This document shows positions 6,124 to 13,384 of a stretch of 13,384 nucleotides of DNA, in pieces (position 1 is the first letter of the stretch; every line of letters starts with the position of its first letter). The stretch comes from Candidatus Cloacimonadota bacterium (GTDB lineage Bacteria; Cloacimonadota; Cloacimonadia; Cloacimonadales; Cloacimonadaceae), in contig JAQVMI010000015.1 of the NCBI GenBank assembly GCA_028703735.1, positions 1-13,384 on the forward strand, written 5' to 3'. A program made the position numbers and the translations under genes. The notes beneath the pieces were generated by a model. That model was not told the DNA's origin. It made no database searches and saw nothing but the letters and a program-made list of their open reading frames with translations.

Positions 6124-6579
6124 TTACACCACCTCCGCCTTGCCACCGCACTTCTCAATTATCTCTTTAGCTCTCTTAGAGAACGCATTAGCTTTGATGT
6201 GCACGGTTTTGGTGAATTCTACCTGAGTTCCGGCAAGAACTTTCACCGGAGCCTTGGCTTTCTTACCTTTGCTGGGAACAAGTCCCATGCTTTCCAACAT
6301 GGCGATATCAAATTCTGTTTCTTCCAAGCCTTCTAAACGGTTCAGATTCAAAGCTCTGAAACCAACCCGGAATATGTTTTTGAATCCACGCTTGGGCAAA
6401 CGACGATGGATAGGCATCTGTCCACCTTCAAAAGCTGCTGGAACGTTTCCACCGGAACGGGCTTTTTTACCCTTGTGTCCGCGACCAGCCTGATGTCCAT
6501 GTCCTGAACCCTGTCCTTTACCAAGACGTTTCTTGTTTTTTCTGCCGGCAGGTTTGCCGATATTAGTTAAGGTCAACAT
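6124..6579 (-). CDS. rplO: 50S ribosomal protein L15
   Basis: L15 is a late-assembly large-subunit protein with a long unstructured glycine/basic N-terminal arm that threads through 23S rRNA. The 151-residue product has the hallmark arm GKGQGSGHGHQAGRGHKG (about 20-37), then EGGQMPIHRRLPKRGF (about 51-66) and a globular C-terminal half ending in GGKAEVV. The ATG is chosen because the family begins near LTNIGKP and a GGGAG site precedes it by about eight bases. The frame is open 23 codons further upstream, but that part lies within rpmD. It starts two bases after the rpmD stop and ends one base before secY. Confidence 0.97.
   Translation of the reverse strand: MLTLTNIGKPAGRKNKKRLGKGQGSGHGHQAGRGHKGKKARSGGNVPAAFEGGQMPIHRRLPKRGFKNIFRVGFRALNLNRLEGLEETEFDIAMLESMGLVPSKGKKAKAPVKVLAGTQVEFTKTVHIKANAFSKRAKEIIEKCGGKAEVV
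6131..6136 (-). promoter_or_regulatory. Ribosome binding site supporting the secY TTG start
   Basis: GGAGGT on the minus strand lies inside the last codons of rplO, eight bases before the TTG that opens the family-typical SecY N-terminus. The first in-frame ATG downstream (6110-6108) is about 20 bases away and has no site of its own. Confidence 0.75.
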
Positions 6580-6581
6580 CG

Positions 6582-6767
6582 CTATTCTCCCTGCAATTCT
6601 TCGACTTTCAGGAGGTATCCAACTTTGTTGATCATACCTCTGATACAAGGGTTATCGTCATGAATCCGGCTTTTACCGATTCTTCCCAGACCAAGGGACT
6701 TGATAACCAGTTTATGGTCTTCAATACGATTTATTGTGCTGCGGATTTGGGTTACTTTAAGCTTCAT
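6582..6767 (-). CDS. rpmD: 50S ribosomal protein L30
   Basis: L30 is a small large-subunit protein found in most but not all bacterial groups. The 61-residue product is the usual length, starts MKLKVTQIRSTIN and has the LGLGRIGKS segment (about 25-33) and RGMINKVGYLLKVEE (about 43-57). Its ATG overlaps the rpsE stop codon in an ATGA arrangement, so it is probably translated by ribosomes finishing S5. The stop codon is TAG. rplO follows after two bases. The order rpsE-rpmD-rplO is the normal spc arrangement and supports the call. Confidence 0.96.
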   Translation of the reverse strand: MKLKVTQIRSTINRIEDHKLVIKSLGLGRIGKSRIHDDNPCIRGMINKVGYLLKVEELQGE

Positions 6768-7282
6768 TTCTCCTCCCGTCCGGTAATCTGCGCTATGGTC
6801 TTGTTTCTTAGGCGAGCGATATCGGATAGGGTGCGCATGGCTTTCAAACCGTTAACTGTGGCTTTCACAACGTTTGTGGGTGTGTTCGAGCCCAGCGATT
6901 TGCACAGGATGTTTTCGATGCCGGCTGCTTCAAAGATAGCACGGGTTGTGCCACCGGCAATAACACCGGTACCGGCAGAAGCTGGCTTTATCATCACGCG
7001 GGAAGCACCATAACGTGCCACAATCTCATGCGGAACTGTTCCCTTAACAATGGGAACTCTAAACATGTTCTTTGTGGCTTTTTCTTTGGCTTTGCGGATG
7101 GCATCTACAATTTCATTTGCTTTGCCACTACCAACGCCAACATTACCTTTGCGATCGCCAACCACTACTATGGCAGAAAAACTAAAATTTCTTCCACCTT
7201 TCACAACCTTGGCAACACGCTTGGTTTCTACAATCTTTTCTACTAACTTTTCTTCATCAATATTGTGTTGTTCGTAATTCAC
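6764..7282 (-). CDS. rpsE: 30S ribosomal protein S5 (GTG start)
   Basis: S5 acts in decoding accuracy and mRNA unwinding at the entry channel of the small subunit. The 172-residue product has the N-terminal double-stranded-RNA-binding-like domain (about 11-75), including VVKGGRNFSFSAIVVVGD. This is the loop region where spectinomycin-resistance changes are known in other bacteria, and nothing unusual is apparent here. The C-terminal domain follows, with ASAGTGVIAGG (about 101-111). The start is GTG, six bases after AAGGAGG, and gives MNYEQHN. No better ATG is available before the conserved domain. It lies 11 nt after rplR and overlaps rpmD by four bases. Confidence 0.97.
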   Translation of the reverse strand: MNYEQHNIDEEKLVEKIVETKRVAKVVKGGRNFSFSAIVVVGDRKGNVGVGSGKANEIVDAIRKAKEKATKNMFRVPIVKGTVPHEIVARYGASRVMIKPASAGTGVIAGGTTRAIFEAAGIENILCKSLGSNTPTNVVKATVNGLKAMRTLSDIARLRNKTIAQITGREEK

Positions 7283-7293
7283 TTATGTCCTCC

Positions 7294-7665
7294 TTAGAAA
7301 ACTAACCCGGCTTTGCGGGCACCTTCGGCAAGTGCTTTCACACGGCCATGATACTTATATCCGGCACGGTCGAAAGCAATTTTGGTGATACCGGCAGCTA
7401 AGGCTTTTTCACCAAGTTTCATGCCCACTTCAAAGCTTTGAGCGGTTTTCTTTTTACCTTCCAGGGTACTTGCATCTTTGGCAATAGTGGACATAGATAC
7501 AATTGTTACGCCACGTGTGTCATCGATTATCTGAGCATAAATGTTCTTTAAAGACCGGAACACTACCAGGCGGGGACGCTCGGTGCTGCCACTAAGACGT
7601 TTACGAATGGCTGCTTTACGACGGGTGCGGAGGGCAGTTTTAGTTATACATGTAGATTTTATCAT
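7294..7665 (-). CDS. rplR: 50S ribosomal protein L18
   Basis: L18 binds 5S rRNA together with L5 and helps dock it to the large subunit. The 123-residue product has a strongly basic N-terminus ([14 protein letters not shown], about 13-26), [21 protein letters not shown] (split at about 29-49), and the C-terminal [20 protein letters not shown] (98-117). These are all family hallmarks. ATG start after GAGGTGAT. It sits between rplF (15 nt) and rpsE (11 nt) in the standard spc order. Confidence 0.98.
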   Translation of the reverse strand: MIKSTCITKTALRTRRKAAIRKRLSGSTERPRLVVFRSLKNIYAQIIDDTRGVTIVSMSTIAKDASTLEGKKKTAQSFEVGMKLGEKALAAGITKIAFDRAGYKYHGRVKALAEGARKAGLVF

Positions 7666-7680
7666 TTCTCATCACCTCGT

Positions 7681-8253
7681 TTATTTAGACCCGGCTTTAC
7701 CGGCTTTGATGGTGACGTGCTCATCGTGATAACGCACACCCTTTCCCTTGTAGTTTTCCGGAGGACGGCATCCGCGCACTTCAGCAGAGAACTGACCCAC
7801 AAGCTGTCTGTCTATTCCCTTTATTACTATAATGCTTTGGAAGTCCGATCTGGTTCCCTTGGAACGTGGTACCGGCTGGGCTGTAACTTCTAATCCTTTT
7901 GGTATTTGTAAAAGGATATCGTGCGAGTAGCCAAGTATCAGTTTAAGCCAGGGACCTATTACTTCAGACGAATAACCGGTGCCAAAGATGTGCAAAGTCT
8001 TCTGAAACCCTTCGCTTACGCCGGTAACCATGTTTTGTAACAAGGCACGGGTTAAGCCATGATAGGCACGGAGGGTTTTGGTTTCTTCTGCGCGCTGCAC
8101 AGTTAGAACGTTATCTTCGATTTGAACTGTGATTCCGGGGAGCAGCGTATAGCTTAGCTCTCCTAATTTACCCTTAACGTTCACCACACTTTGGGTAACA
8201 TTCACATGCGTCTCGGAGCCGAGTTTGATGGGGGCTTTCCCTATGCGTGACAT
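7681..8253 (-). CDS. rplF: 50S ribosomal protein L6
   Basis: L6 lies near the sarcin-ricin loop and the factor-binding site, and is needed for late assembly of the large subunit. The 190-residue product has the duplicated fold typical of the family. It begins MSRIGKAPI, carries FGTGYSS and LGYSHDI around the middle, and ends with the signature PENYKGKGVRY (about 165-175). The length is a little above the usual 175-185. ATG start with AGGAGG five bases upstream, nine bases after rpsH. Confidence 0.98.
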   Translation of the reverse strand: MSRIGKAPIKLGSETHVNVTQSVVNVKGKLGELSYTLLPGITVQIEDNVLTVQRAEETKTLRAYHGLTRALLQNMVTGVSEGFQKTLHIFGTGYSSEVIGPWLKLILGYSHDILLQIPKGLEVTAQPVPRSKGTRSDFQSIIVIKGIDRQLVGQFSAEVRGCRPPENYKGKGVRYHDEHVTIKAGKAGSK

Positions 8254-8262
8254 AGTATCCTC

Positions 8263-8676
8263 CTACCAAACTCTACAGACATATTCGCCACCAACGCGTT
8301 TAATGCGGGCATCGCGATCTACCATCACACCATTACTGGTGGAGATAATCGCACAACCCGTGTTATTATACACGCTTGGCAAATTATCGGCTTTGACGTA
8401 AACACGTCTTCCGGGTTTGGAAACTCTCACTAATCCCTGCATTACCGGTACTCCGGCATTGGTGTATCTAAGGATTACTAAAATACGTTTATAATTAAAT
8501 TTGTGCTCCGGATCTTTATCAAGAACTTGGACGCTATTCACGAAGTTCTCTTCCGCAAGTATGGTCACCAAGGCTTCTACAAGCTTATTATGGTTTACCG
8601 TTACTTGCGCATGTCCGGCACGATATGCATTGCGGATTGTGGTCAATGCATCAGCTATCGGATCACTAACGCTCAT
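8263..8676 (-). CDS. rpsH: 30S ribosomal protein S8
   Basis: S8 binds helix 21 of 16S rRNA and is central to small-subunit assembly. In E. coli it also represses the spc operon by binding its mRNA. The 137-residue product starts MSVSDPIADALTTIRNA and ends with EYVCRVW. The conserved rRNA-contact motif reads STSNGVM (112-118), where most homologues have lysine or arginine instead of asparagine. I confirmed this codon (AAT) on the minus strand. ATG start, 16 nt after rpsN. I could not recognise an S8-type regulatory stem in the mRNA around rplE by eye. Confidence 0.98.
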   Translation of the reverse strand: MSVSDPIADALTTIRNAYRAGHAQVTVNHNKLVEALVTILAEENFVNSVQVLDKDPEHKFNYKRILVILRYTNAGVPVMQGLVRVSKPGRRVYVKADNLPSVYNNTGCAIISTSNGVMVDRDARIKRVGGEYVCRVW

Positions 8677-8692
8677 TATATTCCTCCATTAG

Positions 8693-8878
8693 TTACCAGC
8701 TACTTCTGGTGATGCCGGGTATCTGACCCAGCGACGCATACTTGCGGAAACACAGACGGCATAAGCCGAAGTCGCGCATGAAAGCACGTGGTCTTCCACA
8801 AAGCATGCAACGATTATATTTTCTTACTTTGAACTTAGGGGTTCTTTGCTGTTTGATGATAAGTGATTTCTTTGCCAC
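8693..8878 (-). CDS. rpsN: 30S ribosomal protein S14, zinc-binding type (GTG start)
   Basis: S14 assembles late into the head of the small subunit. The 61-residue product is the short zinc-ribbon form. Cys24, Cys27, Cys40 and Cys43 make two CxxC pairs, and the C-terminus [11 protein letters not shown] is typical of that type. The start is GTG, five bases after AAGGAG, giving MAKKSL. An ATG two bases upstream is in another frame and is not used. It sits between rplE and rpsH as usual. The longer zinc-free S14 is not present in this window. Confidence 0.97.
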   Translation of the reverse strand: MAKKSLIIKQQRTPKFKVRKYNRCMLCGRPRAFMRDFGLCRLCFRKYASLGQIPGITRSSW

Positions 8879-8887
8879 ATAATCTCC

Positions 8888-9433
8888 TTATTGATTCTTC
8901 TGGAAGGGCATTCCCAGTTCACGAAGCAGTTCACGGCATTCTTCATCGGTATGCGCCGTGGTTACTATGGTAATGTTCAGCCCGCGGATGGCATCGATTT
9001 TGTCGTATTCAATTTCAGGGAAAACAGTTTGCTCTTTCAAGCCAAAAGAGAAGTTTCCTCTGCCATCGAAAGAATTAACCGGGATTCCGCGAAAATCGCG
9101 AATACGGGGAATAACTATGGAGATTAAGCGATCAAAAAACTCGTACATCACTTCATCTCTAAGGGTTACTTTGCATCCAATAGGCATGCCCTGGCGCAGC
9201 TTGAAGTTTGAAATGGATTTGCGGGCACGGGTAATAAGCACTTTACGTCCACAAATTTGTTCCATGTCTTTCACTGCGTTATCAAGCAGGGCTTTATTCT
9301 GGGTAGCGTGTCCCACACCCATGCTAAGCACTATTTTATCCAGGCGAGGCACTTGATGCGGGTTCTTATAACCGAAATGCTTCTTCAGCGCTTCTGCCAC
9401 TTGAGTCTTGTATTGTTCTTTCAAACGGTTCAT
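8888..9433 (-). CDS. rplE: 50S ribosomal protein L5
   Basis: L5 binds 5S rRNA with L18 and contacts the P-site tRNA and S13 across the subunit interface. The 181-residue product has the expected length. It shows [13 protein letters not shown] (about 29-41), [26 protein letters not shown] (split at about 67-92), and [22 protein letters not shown] (split at about 123-144). These segments match the family throughout. ATG start with a GGAG-containing site upstream, 15 nt after rplX and 9 nt before rpsN. Confidence 0.98.
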   Translation of the reverse strand: MNRLKEQYKTQVAEALKKHFGYKNPHQVPRLDKIVLSMGVGHATQNKALLDNAVKDMEQICGRKVLITRARKSISNFKLRQGMPIGCKVTLRDEVMYEFFDRLISIVIPRIRDFRGIPVNSFDGRGNFSFGLKEQTVFPEIEYDKIDAIRGLNITIVTTAHTDEECRELLRELGMPFQKNQ

Positions 9434-9448
9434 TCTCTCATCTCCTGC

Positions 9449-9769
9449 TTACAGCTCGTCACCGGATTTCTTGCAAACACGTATGCGAACGCCTTCGCGA
9501 ACTTGAATAACAGGTTTGGAAACCGCATTCAATTTCTCGTTGAAGAGCATTACGTTTGAAGCCTGGACGGGAGCTTCCATGGTGATGATGCCACCCTGGG
9601 GATTACGTTGCGTGGGCTTGGCATGCTTTTTAATCATGTGAACTTTTTCCACAATTACTCTTCCGGTTTTGGGGAAGGCTTTTAGGATATGACCCTTTTT
9701 GCCTTTGTCAGCACCGGAAATAACTACTACCAGATCACCTTTCTTTAAGTTTAATTTCTTTTCTTCCAC
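9449..9769 (-). CDS. rplX: 50S ribosomal protein L24 (GTG start)
   Basis: L24 is an early assembly initiator that binds the 5' end of 23S rRNA near the exit tunnel. The 106-residue product has a KOW motif near the N-terminus (KKGDLVVVISGADKGKKG, 9-26), then EKVHMIKKHAKPTQRNPQGG and a C-terminal RIRVCKKSG. The start is GTG, four bases after AGGAGG, which is a short but workable spacing. No ATG is available before the KOW motif. It lies eight bases after rplN. Confidence 0.97.
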   Translation of the reverse strand: MEEKKLNLKKGDLVVVISGADKGKKGHILKAFPKTGRVIVEKVHMIKKHAKPTQRNPQGGIITMEAPVQASNVMLFNEKLNAVSKPVIQVREGVRIRVCKKSGDEL

Positions 9770-9777
9770 GATTCCTC

Positions 9778-10146
9778 CTACAGCACTTCCGGAGCCAAGG
9801 ACACTATTTTCATATAGTGATGCTCGCGAAGTTCACGGGCTACTGGACCAAAGATACGGGTGCCCTTGGGTTCGTGTTTTTCATCGATTATTACCGCAGC
9901 ATTATCCGCAAAACGGATATAAGAGCCATCAGGACGACGCACTTCTTTGTGCGTGCGAACAATAACGGCTTTCTCTACGGTGCCTTTTTTTACTTTGCCA
10001 CCTGGTGTGGCAGATTTGATCGCGACAACAATGATGTCTCCAATCGACGCATATTTACGCCGTGTGCCACCAAGAACCTTGATGCACATGGCTTTTTTTG
10101 CGCCAGAGTTATCGGCGATATTCAATATGGTTTGAACCTGAATCAT
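9778..10146 (-). CDS. rplN: 50S ribosomal protein L14
   Basis: L14 lies at the subunit interface, next to L19 and the sarcin-ricin region, and is the usual target of the ribosome-silencing factor RsfS. The 122-residue product is exactly the standard length. It begins [18 protein letters not shown], has [15 protein letters not shown] (about 23-37), carries the basic loop near [13 protein letters not shown], and ends with [20 protein letters not shown] start, 11 nt after rpsQ. In E. coli this gene opens the spc operon. Here it runs on from the S10 part without a visible break or promoter. Confidence 0.98.
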   Translation of the reverse strand: MIQVQTILNIADNSGAKKAMCIKVLGGTRRKYASIGDIIVVAIKSATPGGKVKKGTVEKAVIVRTHKEVRRPDGSYIRFADNAAVIIDEKHEPKGTRIFGPVARELREHHYMKIVSLAPEVL

Positions 10147-10157
10147 TCCAAAACCCC

Positions 10158-10412
10158 TTATTTACTTCTTTCTACAATCTTGTGCAGAGTCCAGCGTTTT
10201 CGTGCGCTCATGGGACGCGATTCCATAATCTGAACCACATCTCCGGTATGCGCGTCATTCAGTTCGTCGTGTGCCATAAATTTCTTATGACGGCGAACAG
10301 TCTTTTTATATAGCGGGTGGATGAACTGACGTTGCACGCGAACCACGATAGTTTTATCGCTTTTATCGCTAACGACAATTCCCTGTTTGATCATTTTACG
10401 TGTTATAGCCAC
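10158..10412 (-). CDS. rpsQ: 30S ribosomal protein S17 (GTG start)
   Basis: S17 is an early-binding small-subunit protein of the OB-fold type that contacts the 5' domain of 16S rRNA. The 84-residue product shows [20 protein letters not shown] (about 9-28), [19 protein letters not shown] and the C-terminal [21 protein letters not shown] is chosen as the start because a GAGG motif lies six bases upstream. The next candidate, an ATG at residue 7, has no binding site. It lies eight bases after rpmC. Confidence 0.96.
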   Translation of the reverse strand: MAITRKMIKQGIVVSDKSDKTIVVRVQRQFIHPLYKKTVRRHKKFMAHDELNDAHTGDVVQIMESRPMSARKRWTLHKIVERSK

Positions 10413-10420
10413 TTTTCACC

Positions 10421-10615
10421 TCAAGCCTTTTGCTCTATTTCTTTGATAATGGTGCTGATCCGGGCAATTTCGCGCCGGACTATACGGATACGATCGGGAC
10501 GGTCGAGCAGATTTTTTGCCTTTTGGAAACGTAGATTAAAGAGTTCGATACGAAGTTCTTCCATCTTGGCTTGCAGCTCTGTAACGCTTAATTCACGCAG
10601 TTCTTCGGTCTTCAT
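10421..10615 (-). CDS. rpmC: 50S ribosomal protein L29
   Basis: L29 is a small two-helix protein by the exit tunnel, close to the docking site for trigger factor and SRP. The 64-residue product begins [17 protein letters not shown], has the family segment [10 protein letters not shown] (about 24-33) and ends in a charged helix ([20 protein letters not shown]). Its ATG overlaps the rplP stop codon in an ATGA arrangement, pointing to translational coupling. The length is normal. rpsQ follows eight bases later. Confidence 0.97.
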   Translation of the reverse strand: MKTEELRELSVTELQAKMEELRIELFNLRFQKAKNLLDRPDRIRIVRREIARISTIIKEIEQKA

Positions 10616-11031
10616 AATTCCACTCCTTCGCGAGCAATTACACGAGTTTTAATCGGCAGCTTATGGGCTGCAAGGCGCATAGCTTCTTTGGCAATCTTTA
10701 CATCCACACCTTCAAGCTCGAAGAGCACGCGACCGGGACGAACCACAGCAACCCAATATTCCGGGGCGCCTTTGCCTTTTCCCATACGAGTTTCGGCTGG
10801 TTTAGAAGTGATGGGCTTATCTGGGAAAATCCTGATCCATACTTTTCCCAAGCGTTTCATATGACGGGTAATGGCAATACGAGCAGCCTCGATCTGACGG
10901 CTGGAGATGAAGGCGTCTTCCAAAGCGATTAATCCATAATCACCAAAGTCAACGTTGCATCCTGTCCAGGAAAGACCGTTTCTTCTGCCCTTCATCATCT
11001 TGCGATGTCTTACTTTTTTGGGGGCTAACAT
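10612..11031 (-). CDS. rplP: 50S ribosomal protein L16
   Basis: L16 helps position A-site tRNA and complete the peptidyl-transferase region. The 139-residue product begins [19 protein letters not shown], with W22 in the usual place. It carries the loop [20 protein letters not shown] (about 76-95), in which R82 corresponds to the arginine hydroxylated in E. coli L16. The C-terminal half ends with KTRVIAREG. Normal length, ATG start, 13 nt after rpsC and overlapping rpmC by four bases. Confidence 0.98.
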   Translation of the reverse strand: MLAPKKVRHRKMMKGRRNGLSWTGCNVDFGDYGLIALEDAFISSRQIEAARIAITRHMKRLGKVWIRIFPDKPITSKPAETRMGKGKGAPEYWVAVVRPGRVLFELEGVDVKIAKEAMRLAAHKLPIKTRVIAREGVEL

Positions 11032-11044
11032 TCCATTCTCTCCT

Positions 11045-11692
11045 TTAGCCTAAGATATCACCCTTATACACCCACACCTTGATGCCAATTACTCCATAAG
11101 TGGTATTAGCTTCCACATTGGAATAATCAATATCGGCGCGTAGGGTATGAAGAGGAGTTCTGCCTTGTTTGTAGCGTTCCGTACGTGCTATTTCTGCACC
11201 GCCTAAACGGCCTGAAACCTGAACCTTGACGCCTTGTGCGCCTTCTTTCATCACGTTGCGGATTGCCATTTTCATCGCTCTACGGAAGGATACGCGTTCT
11301 TCCAGTTGGCGTCCGATTTCCAGACCCACCAAACGGGCATCCAGCCACATCTTGTCTATCTGTTCGATGTTGATCGAAACAGTTATCAAGTTTGGGCGAT
11401 TTTTGTTAATTAGAACATTCAGCTCATTGCGCAGCTTATCGATATCTTCACCTTTCTTACCGATTACCAAACCGGGGCGAGCTGTGTGAATATCAATAAT
11501 TATCGAGCTGGTTTTACGAGAAATCTTTACTTTAGAAACCATCTTTGCGGCAAGCCGTTTATGAATATAGCTCCGGACTTTTATATCTTCCTGGAGATAA
11601 TCCACATAAGACGTTCCTTGAGCAAACCAGATGGAATCGGTGTCTTTATTAACACCGAGACGGTATAGGACGGGGTGTATTTTTTGTCCCAA
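11045..11692 (-). CDS. rpsC: 30S ribosomal protein S3 (TTG start)
   Basis: S3 lines the mRNA entry channel in the small-subunit head and takes part in mRNA unwinding. The 215-residue product begins with the family motif [14 protein letters not shown] and has a type II KH domain with [14 protein letters not shown] (about 74-87, GKKG at 78-81). The C-terminal domain shows [19 protein letters not shown] (154-172). The start codon is TTG, six bases after AGGAGG. No ATG exists nearby, and the protein would lose its conserved start if a later codon were used. It lies ten bases after rplV. Confidence 0.97.
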   Translation of the reverse strand: MGQKIHPVLYRLGVNKDTDSIWFAQGTSYVDYLQEDIKVRSYIHKRLAAKMVSKVKISRKTSSIIIDIHTARPGLVIGKKGEDIDKLRNELNVLINKNRPNLITVSINIEQIDKMWLDARLVGLEIGRQLEERVSFRRAMKMAIRNVMKEGAQGVKVQVSGRLGGAEIARTERYKQGRTPLHTLRADIDYSNVEANTTYGVIGIKVWVYKGDILG

Positions 11693-11702
11693 GGTTTTCC
11701 TC

Positions 11703-12041
11703 CTATTCTATGGTTTGAATCTCCAGGGAGATATGACAAGTTTGTTTTCTTATCATAAAGGCTCTACCCTGAGCTCTGGGCATAAAACGTTTCATTTGTG
11801 GTCCCTCATCTGCCATGGCTTGGGTTACAAACACCTGATTGAGATCAATCTTGGGGTCCTTTACCTGAGCGTTAGCGATGGCGGATGCCAATAATTTATA
11901 GATATGTCCTGCAGCTCTCCGGCGCGAAAAACGCAGCAGGTTTTGAGCTTCAGTAACGCGTTTGTAGCGAATCGTATCCAGCACCAGACGTGCTTTACGG
12001 GCAGATCCACGGGCGAAACGAAGTTTAGCAGTTGCTTCCAT
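11703..12041 (-). CDS. rplV: 50S ribosomal protein L22
   Basis: L22 touches every domain of 23S rRNA and sends a hairpin into the exit tunnel. The 112-residue product begins with the basic SARKARLVLDTIR segment (about 13-25) and has ASAIANAQ (about 52-59). The tunnel hairpin is at about 80-100, with MKRFMPRAQGRA. Changes in this hairpin cause macrolide resistance in other bacteria, and none of the known deletions or duplications is evident here. ATG start, normal length, nine bases after rpsS. Confidence 0.98.
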   Translation of the reverse strand: MEATAKLRFARGSARKARLVLDTIRYKRVTEAQNLLRFSRRRAAGHIYKLLASAIANAQVKDPKIDLNQVFVTQAMADEGPQMKRFMPRAQGRAFMIRKQTCHISLEIQTIE

Positions 12042-12050
12042 TGCTGTCTC

Positions 12051-12326
12051 CTATTTACCCTTTTTCTTCTTCTCTTTGTGTCCACGGTAGGTGCGTGTGG
12101 GAGAAAACTCACCCAGCTTGTGACCAACCATGTTTTCGGTTACATACACCGGAACAAACTTGTGTCCGTTGTGCACCGAGAAGGTATGACCGATAAAAAG
12201 AGGCGTGATTACCGAACGGCGAGACCAGGTTTTAATCACGCTTTTCTTGCTTTCGGTATCCAGCACTACCACTTTCTTCATCAGATGATCGTCAACAAAG
12301 GGTCCTTTTTTAATTGAACGTGCCAT
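12051..12326 (-). CDS. rpsS: 30S ribosomal protein S19
   Basis: S19 forms a complex with S13 in the head of the small subunit and contributes to inter-subunit bridging. The 91-residue product begins [18 protein letters not shown] and has [20 protein letters not shown] (31-50) and [20 protein letters not shown] (52-71). It ends with [12 protein letters not shown] and a lysine-rich tail. All are family hallmarks. ATG start, 16 nt after rplB. It lies between L2 and L22 as in nearly all bacteria. Confidence 0.98.
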   Translation of the reverse strand: MARSIKKGPFVDDHLMKKVVVLDTESKKSVIKTWSRRSVITPLFIGHTFSVHNGHKFVPVYVTENMVGHKLGEFSPTRTYRGHKEKKKKGK

Positions 12327-12342
12327 TTTCTATATCCTCACA

Positions 12343-13173
12343 CTATCTCTTTTTCACAGCTTTCACGATATACTTATCGGAATACTTGCGGGTTTTACGG
12401 GTTTTACCGCCCTTGGCAGGTTTACCCCAAGGTGATACAGGATGTCCACCACCGGAAGTTTTACCTTCTCCACCACCCATGGGGTGATCTACGGGGTTCA
12501 TAGCAACACCACGAACCGTGGGACGGATTCCCATCCACCGTTTGCGTCCTGCCTTACCAATCTGCACCAGAGAGTGATCCGGATTGCTAACCTGCCCCAT
12601 TGTGGCAAGGCATTCTTTACGGATCAAATGCACGTCGTTGGAGGGCATTTTTACATGAACATAATCACCATCTTTTGCCACAACCTGAGCATAAGTTCCG
12701 GCGCTGCGGGCTATTTGACCACCGCGTCCTTTCTTCAGCTCTATATTGTGCACCACGCTACCCAAAGGAATCTTTTCCAAAGGTATTGCATTACCTACGG
12801 CTATTTCGGCATCGGGACCACTCATTACTTTGGTGCCAACTTCTAAACCATCAGGTGCAATTATATAGCGTTTTTCGCCATCCACATAATGCAATAATGC
12901 AATACGGGCTGTGCGGTTAGGATCATATTCAATAGAGGCAACTTTGGCTGGAATACCAGCTTTGTCGCGCTTGAAATCTATTACACGATAGTGACGGCGA
13001 TGTCCTCCACCGCGATGGCGGCAGGTGATTCTTCCGTTATTATTGCGTCCGCCTGTTTTGTGCAGAGGTCTAAGCAGTGATTTTTCCGGAGTATCAGTTG
13101 TGATCTCTTCAAAGCTATAACCCGAGCGGAAGCGCATGGACGGGGTGGTTGGTTTATATTTCTTTATTCCCAT
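12343..13173 (-). CDS. rplB: 50S ribosomal protein L2
   Basis: L2 is required for subunit association and for formation of the peptidyl-transferase centre. The 276-residue product is of normal length. It shows [20 protein letters not shown] (48-67) and the C-terminal [20 protein letters not shown] (225-244). H230 corresponds to the conserved H229 of E. coli. A basic tail ends KAVKKR. ATG start with a GAGGTG-like site upstream, ten bases after rplW. Confidence 0.98.
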   Translation of the reverse strand: MGIKKYKPTTPSMRFRSGYSFEEITTDTPEKSLLRPLHKTGGRNNNGRITCRHRGGGHRRHYRVIDFKRDKAGIPAKVASIEYDPNRTARIALLHYVDGEKRYIIAPDGLEVGTKVMSGPDAEIAVGNAIPLEKIPLGSVVHNIELKKGRGGQIARSAGTYAQVVAKDGDYVHVKMPSNDVHLIRKECLATMGQVSNPDHSLVQIGKAGRKRWMGIRPTVRGVAMNPVDHPMGGGEGKTSGGGHPVSPWGKPAKGGKTRKTRKYSDKYIVKAVKKR

Positions 13174-13183
13174 TCTTCACCTC

Positions 13184-13384
13184 TTAAACTTCGAAATCGG
13201 CAATTTTATCGCCGGCGCGAAGTGTGACTATAGCCTTCTTCCAATCGGGACGTTTTCCACTGTATTTACCCAAGCGTTTTGGCTTGCCCATCATGCGGAT
13301 GGTGTTCACATTAAGCACTTTAACGGCAAAAATGTGTTCAATGGCTTTTTTGATCTCGATTTTATTGGCGTTGATGCTCACCTT
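13184..13384 (-). CDS. rplW: 50S ribosomal protein L23, partial (start beyond window)
   Basis: L23 sits at the exit tunnel and is the docking site for trigger factor and SRP. Only the C-terminal 66 residues are visible. The frame stays open to the window edge, so the first third or so of the usual 95-100 residues lies outside. Visible family features are [38 protein letters not shown] and [18 protein letters not shown] near the edge (13381-13379) would fall inside the conserved core and is read here as an internal valine, not a start. It is followed by rplB after ten bases, the usual S10-operon order. Confidence 0.96.
   Translation of the reverse strand, partial: KVSINANKIEIKKAIEHIFAVKVLNVNTIRMMGKPKRLGKYSGKRPDWKKAIVTLRAGDKIADFEV

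Noticed and set aside
6123..6158. Upstream extension of secY by 12 codons
   Set aside because: It overlaps rplO out of frame and has a strongly basic sequence unlike SecY N-termini. The TTG at 6122 fits the SD and the family.
6580..6648. Upstream ATG extension of rplO by 23 codons
   Set aside because: The extension lies within rpmD, does not match L15, and the ATG at 6579 has its own binding site.

Overview
The window is almost entirely one bacterial ribosomal-protein supercluster (the joined S10, spc and alpha operons). It is read right to left on the minus strand from position 13384 down to about 646. Twenty-seven genes are visible: rplW (its start lies beyond the window edge), rplB, rpsS, rplV, rpsC, rplP, rpmC, rpsQ, rplN, rplX, rplE, rpsN, rpsH, rplF, rplR, rpsE, rpmD, rplO, secY, map, infA, rpmJ, rpsM, rpsK, rpsD, rpoA and rplQ. 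Spacing is tight: most gaps are 1-24 nt, the largest is 42 nt, four junctions overlap, and nearly every gene has a purine-rich ribosome binding site. This suggests one long transcript or a few overlapping ones. The products build both ribosomal subunits, the main protein-export channel (SecY), N-terminal methionine removal (Map), translation initiation (IF-1) and the RNA polymerase alpha subunit. A hairpin just after rplQ probably ends the transcript.

The left 645 bases hold no gene I can support. From the left they contain a 16-base Illumina adapter remnant (1-16), about 180 bases of featureless DNA, a large imperfect palindrome built on an 11-bp period (192-266), two small hairpins (302-335), and a nested repeat. 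In the nested repeat a 133-bp MITE-like element (384-516) sits between inverted copies of another repeat (about 345-383 and 546-580), with an extra tandem half-copy at 519-545. The terminator of the ribosomal operon (589-625) follows. The adapter implies that the left end is the end of an assembled contig. The repeat island probably explains why assembly stopped near there.

Organism: a bacterium of moderate GC content. The order secY-map-infA-rpmJ without adk, the zinc-type S14 and L36 beside a zinc-free S4, and the general look of RpoA and SecY are compatible with the FCB group (Bacteroidota and relatives). Cloacimonadota is one guess, held with low confidence because no search could be run. 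Start-codon choice is a visible trait: seven of the 26 genes whose start lies in the window use a non-ATG start (TTG in rpsC, secY and rpsM; GTG in rpsQ, rplX, rpsN and rpsE), in each case with a good ribosome binding site.

I found no undescribed system. The coding part is conserved core machinery. The points worth a second look are the repeat island, the roughly 55-residue C-terminal tail on RpoA, the non-ATG starts, and the adapter contamination.
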